From: RPQJ01 sp963746325
Lineage (GTDB): Bacteria > Pseudomonadota > Gammaproteobacteria > Steroidobacterales > Steroidobacteraceae
NCBI GenBank assembly: GCA_963746325.1
Contig: CAVVBC010000002.1
Span: 1-64,000 of the forward strand
Direction of reading: 5' to 3'
Length of the DNA stretch: 64,000 nucleotides
Under the pieces are notes generated by a model. The model saw only the letters and a program-made list of their open reading frames with translations. It made no database searches and was not told the DNA's origin. A program made the translations under genes and the position numbers. Positions 28,260 to 39,082 of this stretch are shown here, piece by piece. Each line of letters opens with the position of its first letter. Positions within the stretch are counted from its first letter, which is position 1.

Positions 28260-29420
28260 TCAGACCGTCTTGCGCAGCGGGGCGGTGCCCGCCTTGCGCA
28301 ACATCGATTCGACGAACTGGGCGAACAGCGGGACCATGTCGCGCGGCCCTGGGCTCGCCTCGGGGTGGCCCTGGAACGAGTAGGCCGCACGGTCCGTGCA
28401 GGCGATTCCCTGCAGCGAGCCGTCGAACAGCGACTTGTGCGTGACCTTGACGTTGGCGGGCAGCGTCGCCTCGTCCACGGCAAAGCCGTGGTTCTGCGAG
28501 GTGATCATGACGCGGCCGGTCTCGAGTTCGAGCACGGGGTGGTTGGCGCCGTGATGGCCGAACTTCATCTTGACCGTCTTCGCGCCGAGCGCGAGTCCCA
28601 ATATCTGGTGCCCGAGGCAGATGCCGAAGAGCGGGGTGCCGTTCGCGAGGAATTCACGCGTGGCCTCGATTGCGTACGTGCAGGGCTCGGGATCGCCGGG
28701 ACCGTTCGAGAGGAACACGCCGTCGGGCGCAAGCGCCATGACTTCCGCGGCCGACGTCTCGGCGGGCACCACCGTCATGCGGCAGCCATGGTCGGCCAGC
28801 AGGCGCAGGATGTTGCGCTTGATGCCGAAATCGTAGGCGACCACGTGCAGGCGCTGGCCCGCGCGGCGTCGCGGTCCCTGTTCGAGCGCCCAGTTCGTGC
28901 CTTCGTTCCACTGGTAGGCACGGTCGGTGCAGACGACCTTGGCCAGGTCCATGCCCTTCAGGCCCGGGAACCGCCGTGCTGCCTCGATGGCGAGGTCGGG
29001 GCGCAGCGCGGCGTCGCCACTGGCGATGCAGCCCGCCTGCGCGCCCTTCTCGCGCAGGATGCGCGTGAGCTTGCGCGTGTCGATCTCGGCGATGGCGACC
29101 GTGTGGCGCCGCCGCAGGAACTCCGGCAGCGACTCGGTGGCGCGCCAGCTCGAGTGCAGCAGCGGCAGGTCGCGGATCACCAGGCCGGCGGCGTGCACCA
29201 TGTTCGATTCGTGGTCGTCCGGGTTGGTGCCGGTATTGCCGATGTGGGGGTACGTGAGGGTGACGATCTGGCGCGAGTAGGACGGGTCGGTCAGGATCTC
29301 CTGGTAGCCCGTCATCGCAGTGTTGAAAACCACCTCGCCAGTCGCGGTGCCGGCGGCGCCGATCGAGACGCCGCGAAACACGGTGCCGTCCTCTAGAGCC
29401 AAGACAGCGGGTGTCGTCAC
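28260..29420 (-). CDS. carA: carbamoyl-phosphate synthase small subunit
   Basis: A 386-residue glutamine amidotransferase subunit that supplies ammonia to CarB. Class I amidotransferase triad: the nucleophile Cys in LFGICLGHQILGLALG and the His-Glu pair in QGHPEASPGP. Start at GTG 29420 (VTTPAVLALEDG), with GGAGG seven bases upstream; the frame is open to 29510, but that part is not family-like. The 466-bp upstream region contains REP-like palindromes; I recognised no pyrimidine or arginine operator. Confidence 0.96.
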   Translation of the reverse strand: MTTPAVLALEDGTVFRGVSIGAAGTATGEVVFNTAMTGYQEILTDPSYSRQIVTLTYPHIGNTGTNPDDHESNMVHAAGLVIRDLPLLHSSWRATESLPEFLRRRHTVAIAEIDTRKLTRILREKGAQAGCIASGDAALRPDLAIEAARRFPGLKGMDLAKVVCTDRAYQWNEGTNWALEQGPRRRAGQRLHVVAYDFGIKRNILRLLADHGCRMTVVPAETSAAEVMALAPDGVFLSNGPGDPEPCTYAIEATREFLANGTPLFGICLGHQILGLALGAKTVKMKFGHHGANHPVLELETGRVMITSQNHGFAVDEATLPANVKVTHKSLFDGSLQGIACTDRAAYSFQGHPEASPGPRDMVPLFAQFVESMLRKAGTAPLRKTV

Positions 29421-29576
29421 GGGGTACCTCCGGCGCAGCGATCTGTTACTAGCGCGTGCGACCACCGCCGGGGTTGAGCTTTGGCTCACTCCGGTGAAGA
29501 TTTGTCTCACGGGCTAAGTACGCGATTCTACGCGAGCGTCTCGGGATGCGCCACGCGCTTTGCTGACCTCTCATCA

Positions 29577-29624
29577 CCTCTCCCGCGCCCGCGCGGGAGA
29601 GGTCGGCCGCAGGCCGGGTGAGGG
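29577..29624 (+). repeat. REP-like palindrome (left arm of pair)
   Basis: A palindrome CCTCTCCCGCG/CGCGGGAGAGG, followed by TCGGCCGCAGGCCGGGTGAG. It pairs with the inverted copy at 29830-29877, which suggests a REP doublet (REPIN/BIME-like). Confidence 0.75.
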
Positions 29625-29829
29625 TCTTCTGTCGCGTAGCCGATTCGCGTCCGATGGTGCATCGGCGCCCGTCCGCCGCCCCGAAGTCGATCGCCGGGAC
29701 GCCGTAAACCCATCCCTGGGGGCTCCGGCCGCCGCGTCCATGCGGCGGACGGCCCGGCGACCGACGTTCGTGACGTCCGCCGGACGCCGCGACACATTCG
29801 TGGAGTCTGCTCGGCGCGACGAAGGAGAG

Positions 29830-29877
29830 CCCTCACCCGGACTGCGTCCGACCTCTCCCACGCACTCGTGGGAGAGG
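29830..29877 (-). repeat. REP-like palindrome (right arm of pair)
   Basis: CCCTCACCCGGACTGCGTCC followed by the palindrome CCTCTCCCACG/CGTGGGAGAGG, i.e. the reverse orientation of 29577-29624. It ends 9 bases before the dapB stop codon, so it probably forms the end of the dapB transcript. Confidence 0.75.
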
Positions 29878-29886
29878 TACAGATCG

Positions 29887-30702
29887 TCAGAGACCGAGCA
29901 CGTCCGCCATCGAGTAGAGGCCCGGCGGCCGCCCCACGACCCAACGCGCCGCCACCAATGAGCCGCGGGCAAAACCCGACCGGTCCTGGGCATGGTGTAC
30001 CAGTTCGACGGTCTCGCCGGGGCCCGCAAAAATCAGCCGGTGGTCGCCGACGATGTCACCGCCGCGCACCACGCTGAAGCCGATCCTGCCGATTTCACGG
30101 ATGCCGGTCGTGCCGTGCCGGGCATAGTCGGCGACGGCGTCGAGCTCGACACCCCTGCCCGCAGCGGTCGCCCGGCCCAACGCCAATGCGGTGCCGCTCG
30201 GCGCGTCGACCTTGTTGCGGTGATGGGCCTCGAAGATCTCGGCATCGTATTGCTCGGGCTGCAGTGCGCGCGCCGCCAGTTCGGCCAGCTTCAGCAGCAC
30301 GTTCACGCCGAGACTCATGTTGGGCGCCAGCACGATGGCCAGCCCCCGCGCGATTTCCGTCAACTCGGCCAGCTGCGCGGCACTGTGGCCCGTGGTGCCG
30401 ATCACCATTGGCACGCCCAGTTCCCGGCACGTCGCGGCGTTGCGCAGCGACGCATCGGCCACCGTGAAATCGATGGCGACGTCGGCGTCTGCCAAGGCGT
30501 GGCGAGGATCGGCGGTGATGGCGAGCGCGAGCGGGGCGGTGCCAGCGAAGGCGCCTGCATCCTGGCCCACGGCAGTATCGTCGCGCGCGACCAGTGCGCC
30601 ACTGAGGCGCATGCCTGCCTCGTCCCCGGCGATGAGGGGAATGATGCTGCGGCCCATCCGGCCCGAAGCTCCCAGCATGGCGACGCGGAGCTCTGCAGCC
30701 AT
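29887..30702 (-). CDS. dapB: 4-hydroxy-tetrahydrodipicolinate reductase
   Basis: 271 residues; NAD(P)H-dependent step of the lysine/diaminopimelate pathway. Rossmann motif VAMLGASGRMGRSII, VIGTTGHS, and the catalytic-domain signature EAHHRNKVDAPSGTAL are present. Start at ATG 30702; the frame extends upstream only into dnaJ. 11 bases after dnaJ, the usual dnaJ-dapB-carA order. Confidence 0.96.
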   Translation of the reverse strand: MAAELRVAMLGASGRMGRSIIPLIAGDEAGMRLSGALVARDDTAVGQDAGAFAGTAPLALAITADPRHALADADVAIDFTVADASLRNAATCRELGVPMVIGTTGHSAAQLAELTEIARGLAIVLAPNMSLGVNVLLKLAELAARALQPEQYDAEIFEAHHRNKVDAPSGTALALGRATAAGRGVELDAVADYARHGTTGIREIGRIGFSVVRGGDIVGDHRLIFAGPGETVELVHHAQDRSGFARGSLVAARWVVGRPPGLYSMADVLGL

Positions 30703-30713
30703 CGTACGGATCC

Positions 30714-31847
30714 TTATTCGCCCAGGCTGGTGAAGAAGCGCTTGACGCCGTCCAGCCACGATTCCTCGCGTGGATGGTGGTGCTTGCTGTCGGCTCGCAG
30801 TGAATCGTCGAACTTCTGCAGCAGTTCTTTCTGCTCGCGCGAGAGGTGCACCGGGGTTTCCACGACGACGCGGCAGAACAGGTCCCCGGTGGTGCCGCCG
30901 CGCACCGGCTTGATGCCTTTTTCGCGCAGGCGGAACACGCGGCCCGACTGGGTCTCGGTCGGCACCTTGATGGTGACATCGCCGTCGAGCGTTGGCACGT
31001 CGATCGTGCCGCCCAGTGTCGCCGTCTTGAAGCTGATCGGCACTTCGCACGAGAGGTGTGAGCCGTCGCGCTCGAAGATCGCATGCTCGCGCACGCGCAC
31101 TTCGACATAGAGGTCGCCGGTGGGCCCGCCGTTCCGCCCGGCCTCGCCTTCGCCACTCAGGCGGATGCGATCACCGTTATCGACGCCCGCCGGCACCTTG
31201 ACCGCGAGGGTCTTCTGCTTGCGGGTGCGGCCCTGCCCACGACATTTGCCGCAAGGATCACTGACCGTCTGGCCACGGCCCTGGCACCGCGGGCAGGTCT
31301 GCTGCACGGTGAAGAAGCCCTGCTGCATGCGCACCTGGCCCTGCCCGTGGCAGGTCTCGCAGGTGACGGGCTTCGCGCCCTTGGCCGAGCCGGTGCCCTT
31401 GCACTCTTCGCACTCGCCCAGCGTGGCGAAATCGAGGTTGACGGTATCGCCGAACACGGCCTGCTCGAGGTCGAGCTCGAGTTCGTAGCGCAGGTCCGCG
31501 CCACGGAAAACCTGTGACCGGCCACGGCGGCCGCCGCCGAAGATGTCGCCGAACACGTCACCGAAAATGTCGCCAAACGCATCGCGAGGATCGGCGCCCC
31601 GCCCGCCCTGGCCGCGCGCGGCGTCCACGCCTGCGTGGCCGAACTGGTCATAGGCCGCACGCTTCTGCGCGTCCGAGAGAACTTCGTAGGCTTCCTTCGC
31701 CTCCTTGAACTTCTCTTCGGTCTCGTGATCGCCGGGATTGCGGTCCGGATGCAGCTTCATCGCCAGCCGGCGATAGGCCTTCTTGATCTCAGCCTCGGAG
31801 GCGGATCGAGTCAGTTCCAGGACCTGGTAGTAGTCGCGCTTCGCCAT
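30714..31847 (-). CDS. dnaJ: chaperone DnaJ
   Basis: A 377-residue Hsp40 co-chaperone that stimulates DnaK ATPase and delivers clients. J domain (RDYYQVLELTRSASEAEIKK, HPD motif in LHPDRNPGD), a Gly-rich region, and a zinc centre with four CxxCxGxG-type repeats (CEECKGTG, CETCHGQG, CPRCQGRG, CGKCRGQG), then the C-terminal substrate domains. Separated from dnaK by 179 bp holding a strong hairpin and a REP-like palindrome. Confidence 0.97.
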   Translation of the reverse strand: MAKRDYYQVLELTRSASEAEIKKAYRRLAMKLHPDRNPGDHETEEKFKEAKEAYEVLSDAQKRAAYDQFGHAGVDAARGQGGRGADPRDAFGDIFGDVFGDIFGGGRRGRSQVFRGADLRYELELDLEQAVFGDTVNLDFATLGECEECKGTGSAKGAKPVTCETCHGQGQVRMQQGFFTVQQTCPRCQGRGQTVSDPCGKCRGQGRTRKQKTLAVKVPAGVDNGDRIRLSGEGEAGRNGGPTGDLYVEVRVREHAIFERDGSHLSCEVPISFKTATLGGTIDVPTLDGDVTIKVPTETQSGRVFRLREKGIKPVRGGTTGDLFCRVVVETPVHLSREQKELLQKFDDSLRADSKHHHPREESWLDGVKRFFTSLGE

Positions 31848-31884
31848 CCGTTTCGGCTCGTCATGTCGCAGTTGCCAACGCAGA

Positions 31885-31915
31885 ACCGCCGCGGGGTGAT
31901 TGGCCCCGCGGCGGT
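31885..31915 (-). other. strong hairpin between dnaK and dnaJ
   Basis: A 12-bp perfect stem (ACCGCCGCGGGG/CCCCGCGGCGGT) with a 7-base loop. No T-tract follows on the minus strand, so it is not a standard terminator. It could stabilise the dnaK 3' end or reduce dnaJ expression relative to dnaK. Confidence 0.6.
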
Positions 31916-31974
31916 CGCTTCAAAAAAGCCCGTGCATCATAGCCATACGCGGCCAGGCGCGGGGTACTGCCCGC

Positions 31975-32014
31975 GGCCGGCCTGCGGCCGACCTCTCCGC
32001 GCGGGCGGGAGAGG
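31975..32014 (-). repeat. REP-like palindrome after dnaK
   Basis: GGCCGGCCTGCGGCCGA followed by CCTCTCCGCGCGGGCGGGAGAGG, the same module order as 29830-29877. It begins 12 bases past the dnaK stop. Confidence 0.7.
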
Positions 32015-32026
32015 TGCAGACCGCGG

Positions 32027-33999
<1,973 letters not shown>

Positions 34000-34043
34000 G
34001 GTGGTAGAGGCTCCAGGGGAAAGCGTAAAACTTCGTTGCCGCC

Positions 34044-34073
34044 TAGTTGGGGGCCGGGCGGCCGGTATTCAAG
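34044..34073 (-). promoter_or_regulatory. sigma-32 heat-shock promoter of dnaK
   Basis: On the minus strand CTTGAA (34073-34068), a 14-bp spacer, CCCCCAACTA (34053-34044), close to the RpoH consensus CTTGAA-N13-15-CCCCATNTA. It lies within the 83-bp grpE-dnaK gap, giving dnaK its own heat-inducible start. Confidence 0.7.
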
Positions 34074-34082
34074 AATCGCGGG

Positions 34083-34628
34083 TCAGTTCGCCGGGTCGGG
34101 GGCGCGGGCGATCACCACCCGGGCGGGCCGCAGCAGCCGCCCACTGAGCGTGAATCCCTTCTGGATCACGGCCAGGACGCTGCCGGCCGGGTGGTCCGCC
34201 GTCGGCTGGGCGACCATGGCCTCGTGGAACTCGGGGTTGAAGTGCTGGCCGGTCGGATCGAGCACGGCGATTCCGGCCTTCTCGAAGGCCTTGTCGAGCA
34301 TCCGCAGCGTGGCCTGGGCGCCTTCGACGAACTTGGCCGCCTCCGGGGCCGCGCCCGCCGCTGCGATGCCGAGTTCGAGCGTGTCGCGGACTTCGACCAG
34401 GTCGGCCGCGAAGCGCTCGACGGCGAAGCGATGGGCGGACTCCACGTCGCGCTGGGCGCGTCGGCGGACGTTTTCCATCTCGGCCAGTGCCCGCAGCTGC
34501 GCGTCACGGGCTTCCTGCAGCTGAACCTGGGCGGCAGCGAGGGCCTCCTCGGCGGTCGGCGCGGCGGCGCCGGACGTATCCGTCCCGGCGGGTTGGGTCG
34601 TCGGGTCGTGGTCGGGATGGGTGCTCAT
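34083..34628 (-). CDS. grpE: nucleotide exchange factor GrpE
   Basis: A 181-residue nucleotide exchange factor for DnaK. N-terminal disordered stretch, a long coiled coil (AQVQLQEARDAQLRALAEME onward), ENVRRRAQRDVE, and a C-terminal beta domain with NPEFHEAMVAQPTADHPAGS. Start at ATG 34628, with AGGA a few bases upstream. Intact although dnaK next to it is broken. Confidence 0.96.
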   Translation of the reverse strand: MSTHPDHDPTTQPAGTDTSGAAAPTAEEALAAAQVQLQEARDAQLRALAEMENVRRRAQRDVESAHRFAVERFAADLVEVRDTLELGIAAAGAAPEAAKFVEGAQATLRMLDKAFEKAGIAVLDPTGQHFNPEFHEAMVAQPTADHPAGSVLAVIQKGFTLSGRLLRPARVVIARAPDPAN

Positions 34629-34709
34629 TGATCCTGCCTGCAAACAATGGCTGCCCTGCCGCGGCCCCCAACGGGGACCCTGGCGAGGCTCTGGCCCGCT
34701 AGATCGGGC

Positions 34710-35777
34710 CTAGCGGCGGGAATTCAAGGCCGAGCCGAGCAGGCGGGCCGTCACGTCGACGATCGGGATGACCCGGTCGTAGGCCATGCGGGTGGGACCG
34801 ATGACGCCGAGGACCCCGACGGTCTCGTTGTCCAGGGCATACGGGGCCGTGACCAGGCTGCAGTTGTCGAGGATCTGGTACCCCGATTCCTGGCCGATGA
34901 AGATCTGCACGCCCTCGGCCCCGAGGCTCTGGTCGAGCAGGTGCAGGATGTCGCGCTTGGAGGTGAAGGCGTCGAACAGGCGGCGCAGTTTCTCGACGTT
35001 GGACAGTTCGGCGAACTCCATGAGGTTGGTCTCGCCGGCGATGACGTACTCGGGTGCGCCCTGGCCGTGGCCCTCGCCCACCACCTGTTGCGCCACGTGG
35101 ATGGCGTCGCGCATCAGCTGGTTCAGCGTCTCGCCCGCTTGCGTGAGCTCGGCGACGATGTCCGAGCGGATCTGGGTCAGTTCCTTGCCGCCGAACTGCT
35201 GGTTGAGGAAATTGGCGGCACGCCGCAGTTCCTCGGCCGGGTAATAGCGTTCGAGATGGACGATGCGGTTCTGCACGTCGCGCCCGTTGACCACCATGAC
35301 CACGAGCACGCGGTTCTCGGACAGCGGCAGGAACTCGATCTGGCTCAGCGACTGGTGCGGCTGGCGCGGGATCGTGACCACGCCCGCCAGGTGCGTCAGC
35401 GACGACAGCATCTGCGATGCGACCGCGACCAGCGCCTTGGGATCGCGGTCGTCTTCCTGCTCGAGCCGCAGGTTCAGTTCGCCCAGCATCTGCGCGTCGT
35501 CGGGGCGCTGCCGCTGCCGCAGCAGCGTGTCGACGAAGAAGCGGTAGCCCTTGTCCGTGGGCACGCGGCCGGCGGACGTGTGCGGCGAGGAGACGAAGCC
35601 GAACTCCTCGAGGTCCGCCATGACGTTGCGGACCGTCGCCGCGCTCAGGTTCAGCCCGGAATCGCGCGACAGGTTGCGCGAACCGACCGGCTGGCCTTCG
35701 CGGATGTAGCTCTCGACCAGCACCCGCAGCAGGTGCTGTGCGCGCTCGGAGAGGGGATCGTCGGGTGTTTCACTCAT
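34710..35777 (-). CDS. hrcA: heat-inducible transcription repressor HrcA
   Basis: 355 residues. The N-terminal winged helix (LSERAQHLLRVLVESYIREG, NLSAATVRNVMADLEEFGFV) would bind CIRCE (TTAGCACTC-N9-GAGTGCTAA); the rest is the GAF-like and inserted domains. First gene before grpE-dnaK-dnaJ. I found no CIRCE upstream of hrcA, grpE or dnaK, so its operator may be elsewhere or divergent. A TTGACT box (35816-35811) with a weak -10 is present upstream, very near the start. Divergent from nadK. Confidence 0.94.
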   Translation of the reverse strand: MSETPDDPLSERAQHLLRVLVESYIREGQPVGSRNLSRDSGLNLSAATVRNVMADLEEFGFVSSPHTSAGRVPTDKGYRFFVDTLLRQRQRPDDAQMLGELNLRLEQEDDRDPKALVAVASQMLSSLTHLAGVVTIPRQPHQSLSQIEFLPLSENRVLVVMVVNGRDVQNRIVHLERYYPAEELRRAANFLNQQFGGKELTQIRSDIVAELTQAGETLNQLMRDAIHVAQQVVGEGHGQGAPEYVIAGETNLMEFAELSNVEKLRRLFDAFTSKRDILHLLDQSLGAEGVQIFIGQESGYQILDNCSLVTAPYALDNETVGVLGVIGPTRMAYDRVIPIVDVTARLLGSALNSRR

Positions 35778-35895
35778 GGCCACGTCAAACTAGCGTGTAC
35801 TTTTTCGGCAAGTCAAGCAACGCATTTGCACGCATGACCCCACGGAATCGCGCTGGCCGGTCCGCCGAGCGCCATGCTAAAAGGCAGGCCACCTT

Positions 35896-36804
35896 ATGCA
35901 CACTCTTCCATCCGGCCGTACCTGCGTCGCCCTCGCCGGCCGCGCCGTCGATCCGCGCGTCGGCGAAGCGATGCGCACGCTGGCGAGACACCTGCTCGGA
36001 CAGGGCTGCACGGTGCGGGTCGTGGCCGACGAGGCGCTCGCGCTGCAGGGTGCGGGCGTCTGCACGGTGCTCGAGCGCGACCTCGCGCTCGACGCCGACC
36101 TGATCGTCGCCGTCGGCGGCGACGGCACGATGCTGCATGCCGCCCGCATGGCGGCCACGGCCGACGTGCCGGTGCTCGGCATCAACCGCGGTCGACTGGG
36201 CTTCCTGGCCGACGTCGGCCCCGAGCAGATGCTGCAGAGCGTGGACGACGCCCTCGGCGGCCGTTGCCGGGCCGAACGCCGGATGCTGCTGGCAGCCCAC
36301 ATCCTGGCCGACGGGCGACCGATCGACGCGCTCGCCCTGAACGACGTGGTCGTCGCCAAGCGCGAGACCGGACGCATGGTCGACGTGCGCACCTGGGTCA
36401 ACGGCGCGTACGTCAACACCCACGTCGGCGACGGCTTCATCGTCGCCACCCCGACTGGCTCGACGGCCTACGCACTCTCGTGCGGCGGTCCGATCGTGCA
36501 CCCGAGCCTCGACGCCGTGGTGCTGGTGCCGGTGTGCCCGCACACGCTGTCCGATCGGCCGATCGTCGTGCCGGCCGCCAGCGTGGTCGAGATCGAACTC
36601 GCCGACCGCTTCGAATCCCGCGCGCAGGTCGTCTGCGACGGCATCGTCCTCTGCGATCTCGACCCGGGCGTGCGCCTGCGCATCGAACGGGCAAGCGTCA
36701 ACGCGACACTGCTGCACCCGCCGGGCCACGACTATTACCGCATCCTGCGCTCGAAGCTGCACTGGGGCCGGGGCACCCGCGACGGCCAACCGCCCGGCGC
36801 CTGA
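35896..36804 (+). CDS. nadK: NAD kinase
   Basis: 302 residues; phosphorylates NAD to NADP. Signatures: the GGDGTML motif (IVAVGGDGTMLHAARM), LGINRGRLGFLADV, the NE/D-type loop LNDVVVAKRETGRMV and TGSTAYALSCGGPIVHP. Its frame is intact. Divergent from hrcA and 17 bases before recN, an arrangement also seen in other gammaproteobacteria. Confidence 0.96.
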   Translation: MHTLPSGRTCVALAGRAVDPRVGEAMRTLARHLLGQGCTVRVVADEALALQGAGVCTVLERDLALDADLIVAVGGDGTMLHAARMAATADVPVLGINRGRLGFLADVGPEQMLQSVDDALGGRCRAERRMLLAAHILADGRPIDALALNDVVVAKRETGRMVDVRTWVNGAYVNTHVGDGFIVATPTGSTAYALSCGGPIVHPSLDAVVLVPVCPHTLSDRPIVVPAASVVEIELADRFESRAQVVCDGIVLCDLDPGVRLRIERASVNATLLHPPGHDYYRILRSKLHWGRGTRDGQPPGA

Positions 36805-36821
36805 CGGCGACGATTCATCGC

Positions 36822-38547
36822 ATGCTGACCCACCTGCAGATCCGTGATTTCGCCATCGTCGAGGCCGTCGAACTCGAGTTCGGCCGCGGCTTCACCGTGC
36901 TCACCGGCGAAACGGGCGCCGGCAAGTCGATCCTGGTCGACGCCCTGCTCCTCGCCGTCGGCGGCCGTGCCGACAGCGGCGTCGGTGCGCCACGGCGCCG
37001 AACGCGCCGAGGTCAGCGCCACCTTCGCCGTGGCGGCAAATGCCGCCGCCCTCGCCTGGCTCGACGAGCAGGCGATCGCGCACGACGGCGAATGCCAGCT
37101 GCGCCGCGTGGTCGGCGCCGACGGCCGTGGCCGCGCCTACCTGAACGGCCAGGCCGTGCCGGTGCAGTCGCTGCGCACGCTCGGCGAACTGCTGGTCGAC
37201 GTGCACGGCCAGCTCGAGTTCCAGTCGCTGTCGCGACGCGGCTACCAGCGCGAGACCTCGACGCGCAGCGGACCGCTCGACGCGCAAGGCGGCGGCAGTG
37301 CGCAAGGCGCACGCCGCCTGGCAGGCACTCGACGAGCAGCGCGCCACGTTCGAGCAGCGAGCGCGCGAGCGCGACTCGCGCCTCGACCTGCTGCGCCACT
37401 ACGTGGCGGAACTGCAGGCGCTCGATCCGCAGCCCGCCGAAGCCGAAGTCGCTCGCCGAGGAGCGCAAGCGCATCGCCGGACTGGGCCGGCTGGCCGAAG
37501 GCACGGCGCAGGTCGAGGCGCTGCTGGCCGGTGACGACGGCGGCGTCACGACGGCGCTGGCGCGCGTCACAGGGCGTGTTGCGGCAGCTGGTCGGCCTCG
37601 ATGCCGCGCTCGAGCCCGCCGCCGCGCAACTCGAGGAGGCGTCGATCGCGGCGCGCGAGGCACTGACGAGCCTGCGGCGCTACGTCGACGGGCTCGAGGC
37701 GGATCCCGCCCGGCAGGAGTGGGTCGAGGCGCGACTCGCGGCGCTCGAGACCGTGGCCCGCAAGCACCGCATCGACTCGCGCGAATTGCCGCCAGCGCGC
37801 GATGCGCTGGCAGCCGAACTGGCCGAACTCGAGTCGGGCGCGGTCAGCGAAGCCGAACTGCAGCAGCGCCTGGCGGCGGCACGCGACCACTACCTCGAAG
37901 GCGGCGCAGGCGCTGTCCGACGCGCGGCGCAAGGCCGCACGCGCGCTCGATCGCAGCGTCAGCGGACTTGATGCAGTCGCTCGGCATGCCGGGCGGCGTG
38001 TTCGAGACCCGGGTCGAGCCGCAAGTCGCCGCCGGTCGATCACGCCGCACGGCAGCGACGACATCGAGTTCCTGGTGAGCGCCAATCCCGGGCCAGCCGC
38101 CGCGCCCCCTGGCCCGGGTGGCGTCGGGCGGCGAGCTGTCGCGGATCAGCCTCGCGCTGCAGGTGGCGGCGGTCGAGGCGGCGCACCTGCCCTGCCTGGT
38201 GTTCGACGAGGTCGATGCCGGGCGTCGGCGGCGCCGTCGCCGAGATGGTCGGCCGGCAACTGCACGCGCTGGCCGCTGCGGGGCCAGGTGCTCTGCGTCA
38301 CGCACCTGCCGCAGGTGGCGTCGCAGTCCGATCACCAGTTGCGGGTGGCGAAGCAGACGACGGGCGGCATGACCCGCACCCGCATCGACACGCTCGACGA
38401 GGCGGATCGCGTCGAAGAACTGGCGCGGATGCTCGGCGGCGCCACCATCACCGAGCGGACGCGGGAACACGCGCGCGAGATGCTGGCGTCGGCGCGCCGC
38501 GCAGGCCCGCGGACAGCCCGGCGCAGCCGGCGGCACCGTCGGCCTAG
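36822..38547 (+). CDS. recN: DNA repair protein RecN, frame broken many times
   Basis: An SMC-like ATPase of double-strand break repair, about 570 residues if corrected. Walker A FTVLTGETGAGKSILVDALL, a coiled-coil middle, signature ASGGELSRISLALQ, Walker B CLVFDEVDAG, and VCVTHLPQ-type end (VLCVTHLPQVASQSDHQLRV). At least eleven one-base insertions shift the frame, always in the +1 direction: near 36975, 37289, 37446, 37572, 37904, 37968, two around 38034-38045, 38092, 38220, 38286, and one close to the end near 38500. Most add a base to a run of one to three. Stop TAG 38545-38547 shares CTAG with the fur stop. Confidence 0.88.
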
Positions 38548-38973
38548 GACGCTTCGGGCGGTGCGGGCAAGCCTCGCGCACGCAGTGGCCGTGCAGGGTG
38601 AGCGAGTGGTCGGTGATCTCGAAGCCGAGTCGCTCCGCGACCGCCGCTGCCGTTCCTCGATGCCCTCGTCTGAGAACTCCTCGACGCGCCCGCAGTCGAC
38701 GCACACGATGTGGTCGTGATGCGTGCCCTCGTTGAGCTCGAACACGGCCGTGCCGCCCTCGAAGTGATGCCGCGTCACGAGGCCCGCGGTCTCGAACTGC
38801 GTCAGCACTCGGTACACCGTGGCGAGGCCGATGTCCTCGTTCAGCTCGAGCAGCCGGCGATAGACGTCCTCGGCGCTCATGTGGCGCACGGTGGCGCTGG
38901 CCAGGATTTCGAGGATCTTCAGCCGCGGCGCGGTGATCTTGAGGCCGGCGCGGCGCAGGTGCGAAGGTTCCAC
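38544..38973 (-). CDS. fur: ferric uptake regulator Fur, frame broken
   Basis: An iron-responsive repressor, about 143 residues. Winged helix (LKITAPRLKILEILASATVR, SAEDVYRRLLELNEDIGLAT, VYRVLTQFETAGLV), metal-binding HHFEGGTAVFELNEGTHHDH, and CVDCGRVEEFSDEGIEERQ. After that the frame is lost near 38650; the family-like continuation AAVAERLGFEITDHSLTLHG and HCVREACPH is in another frame. A second break near the end would give ...EAS and a stop at 38544. Convergent with recN, divergent from bamE, the known omlA-fur arrangement. Confidence 0.88.
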
Positions 38974-39082
38974 GGATTGTTCCTTGTGGGCGGGATGCCG
39001 CCCCAGAGCACGGTTGGGTTATGATCGCGCCGCATTATCCCCGGCCCGGCCCGGCAACTCCAGACAGCAGAAGCCATCCGAC

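Larger units (their letters stand above)
29421..29886. other. carA-dapB gap with inverted REP pair
   Basis: 466 bp without a gene. Two REP-like palindromes in opposite orientation (29577-29624 and 29830-29877) enclose about 205 bp. TAGAAT at 29525-29530 on the minus strand could be a carA -10 element, with a weak -35. Otherwise I see nothing specific. Confidence 0.5.

Noticed and set aside
25029..29396. A 1455-residue open frame on the plus strand opposite carB/carA
   Set aside because: A shadow of carB and carA in GC-rich DNA: Arg/His/Asp-rich, no family features, and both real genes are intact on the other strand.
36822..38547. recN and neighbours as true pseudogenes or programmed frameshifts
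   Set aside because: More than ten +1 shifts in one gene, no common slippery motif, and the same fault in dnaK and others argue for sequence error.
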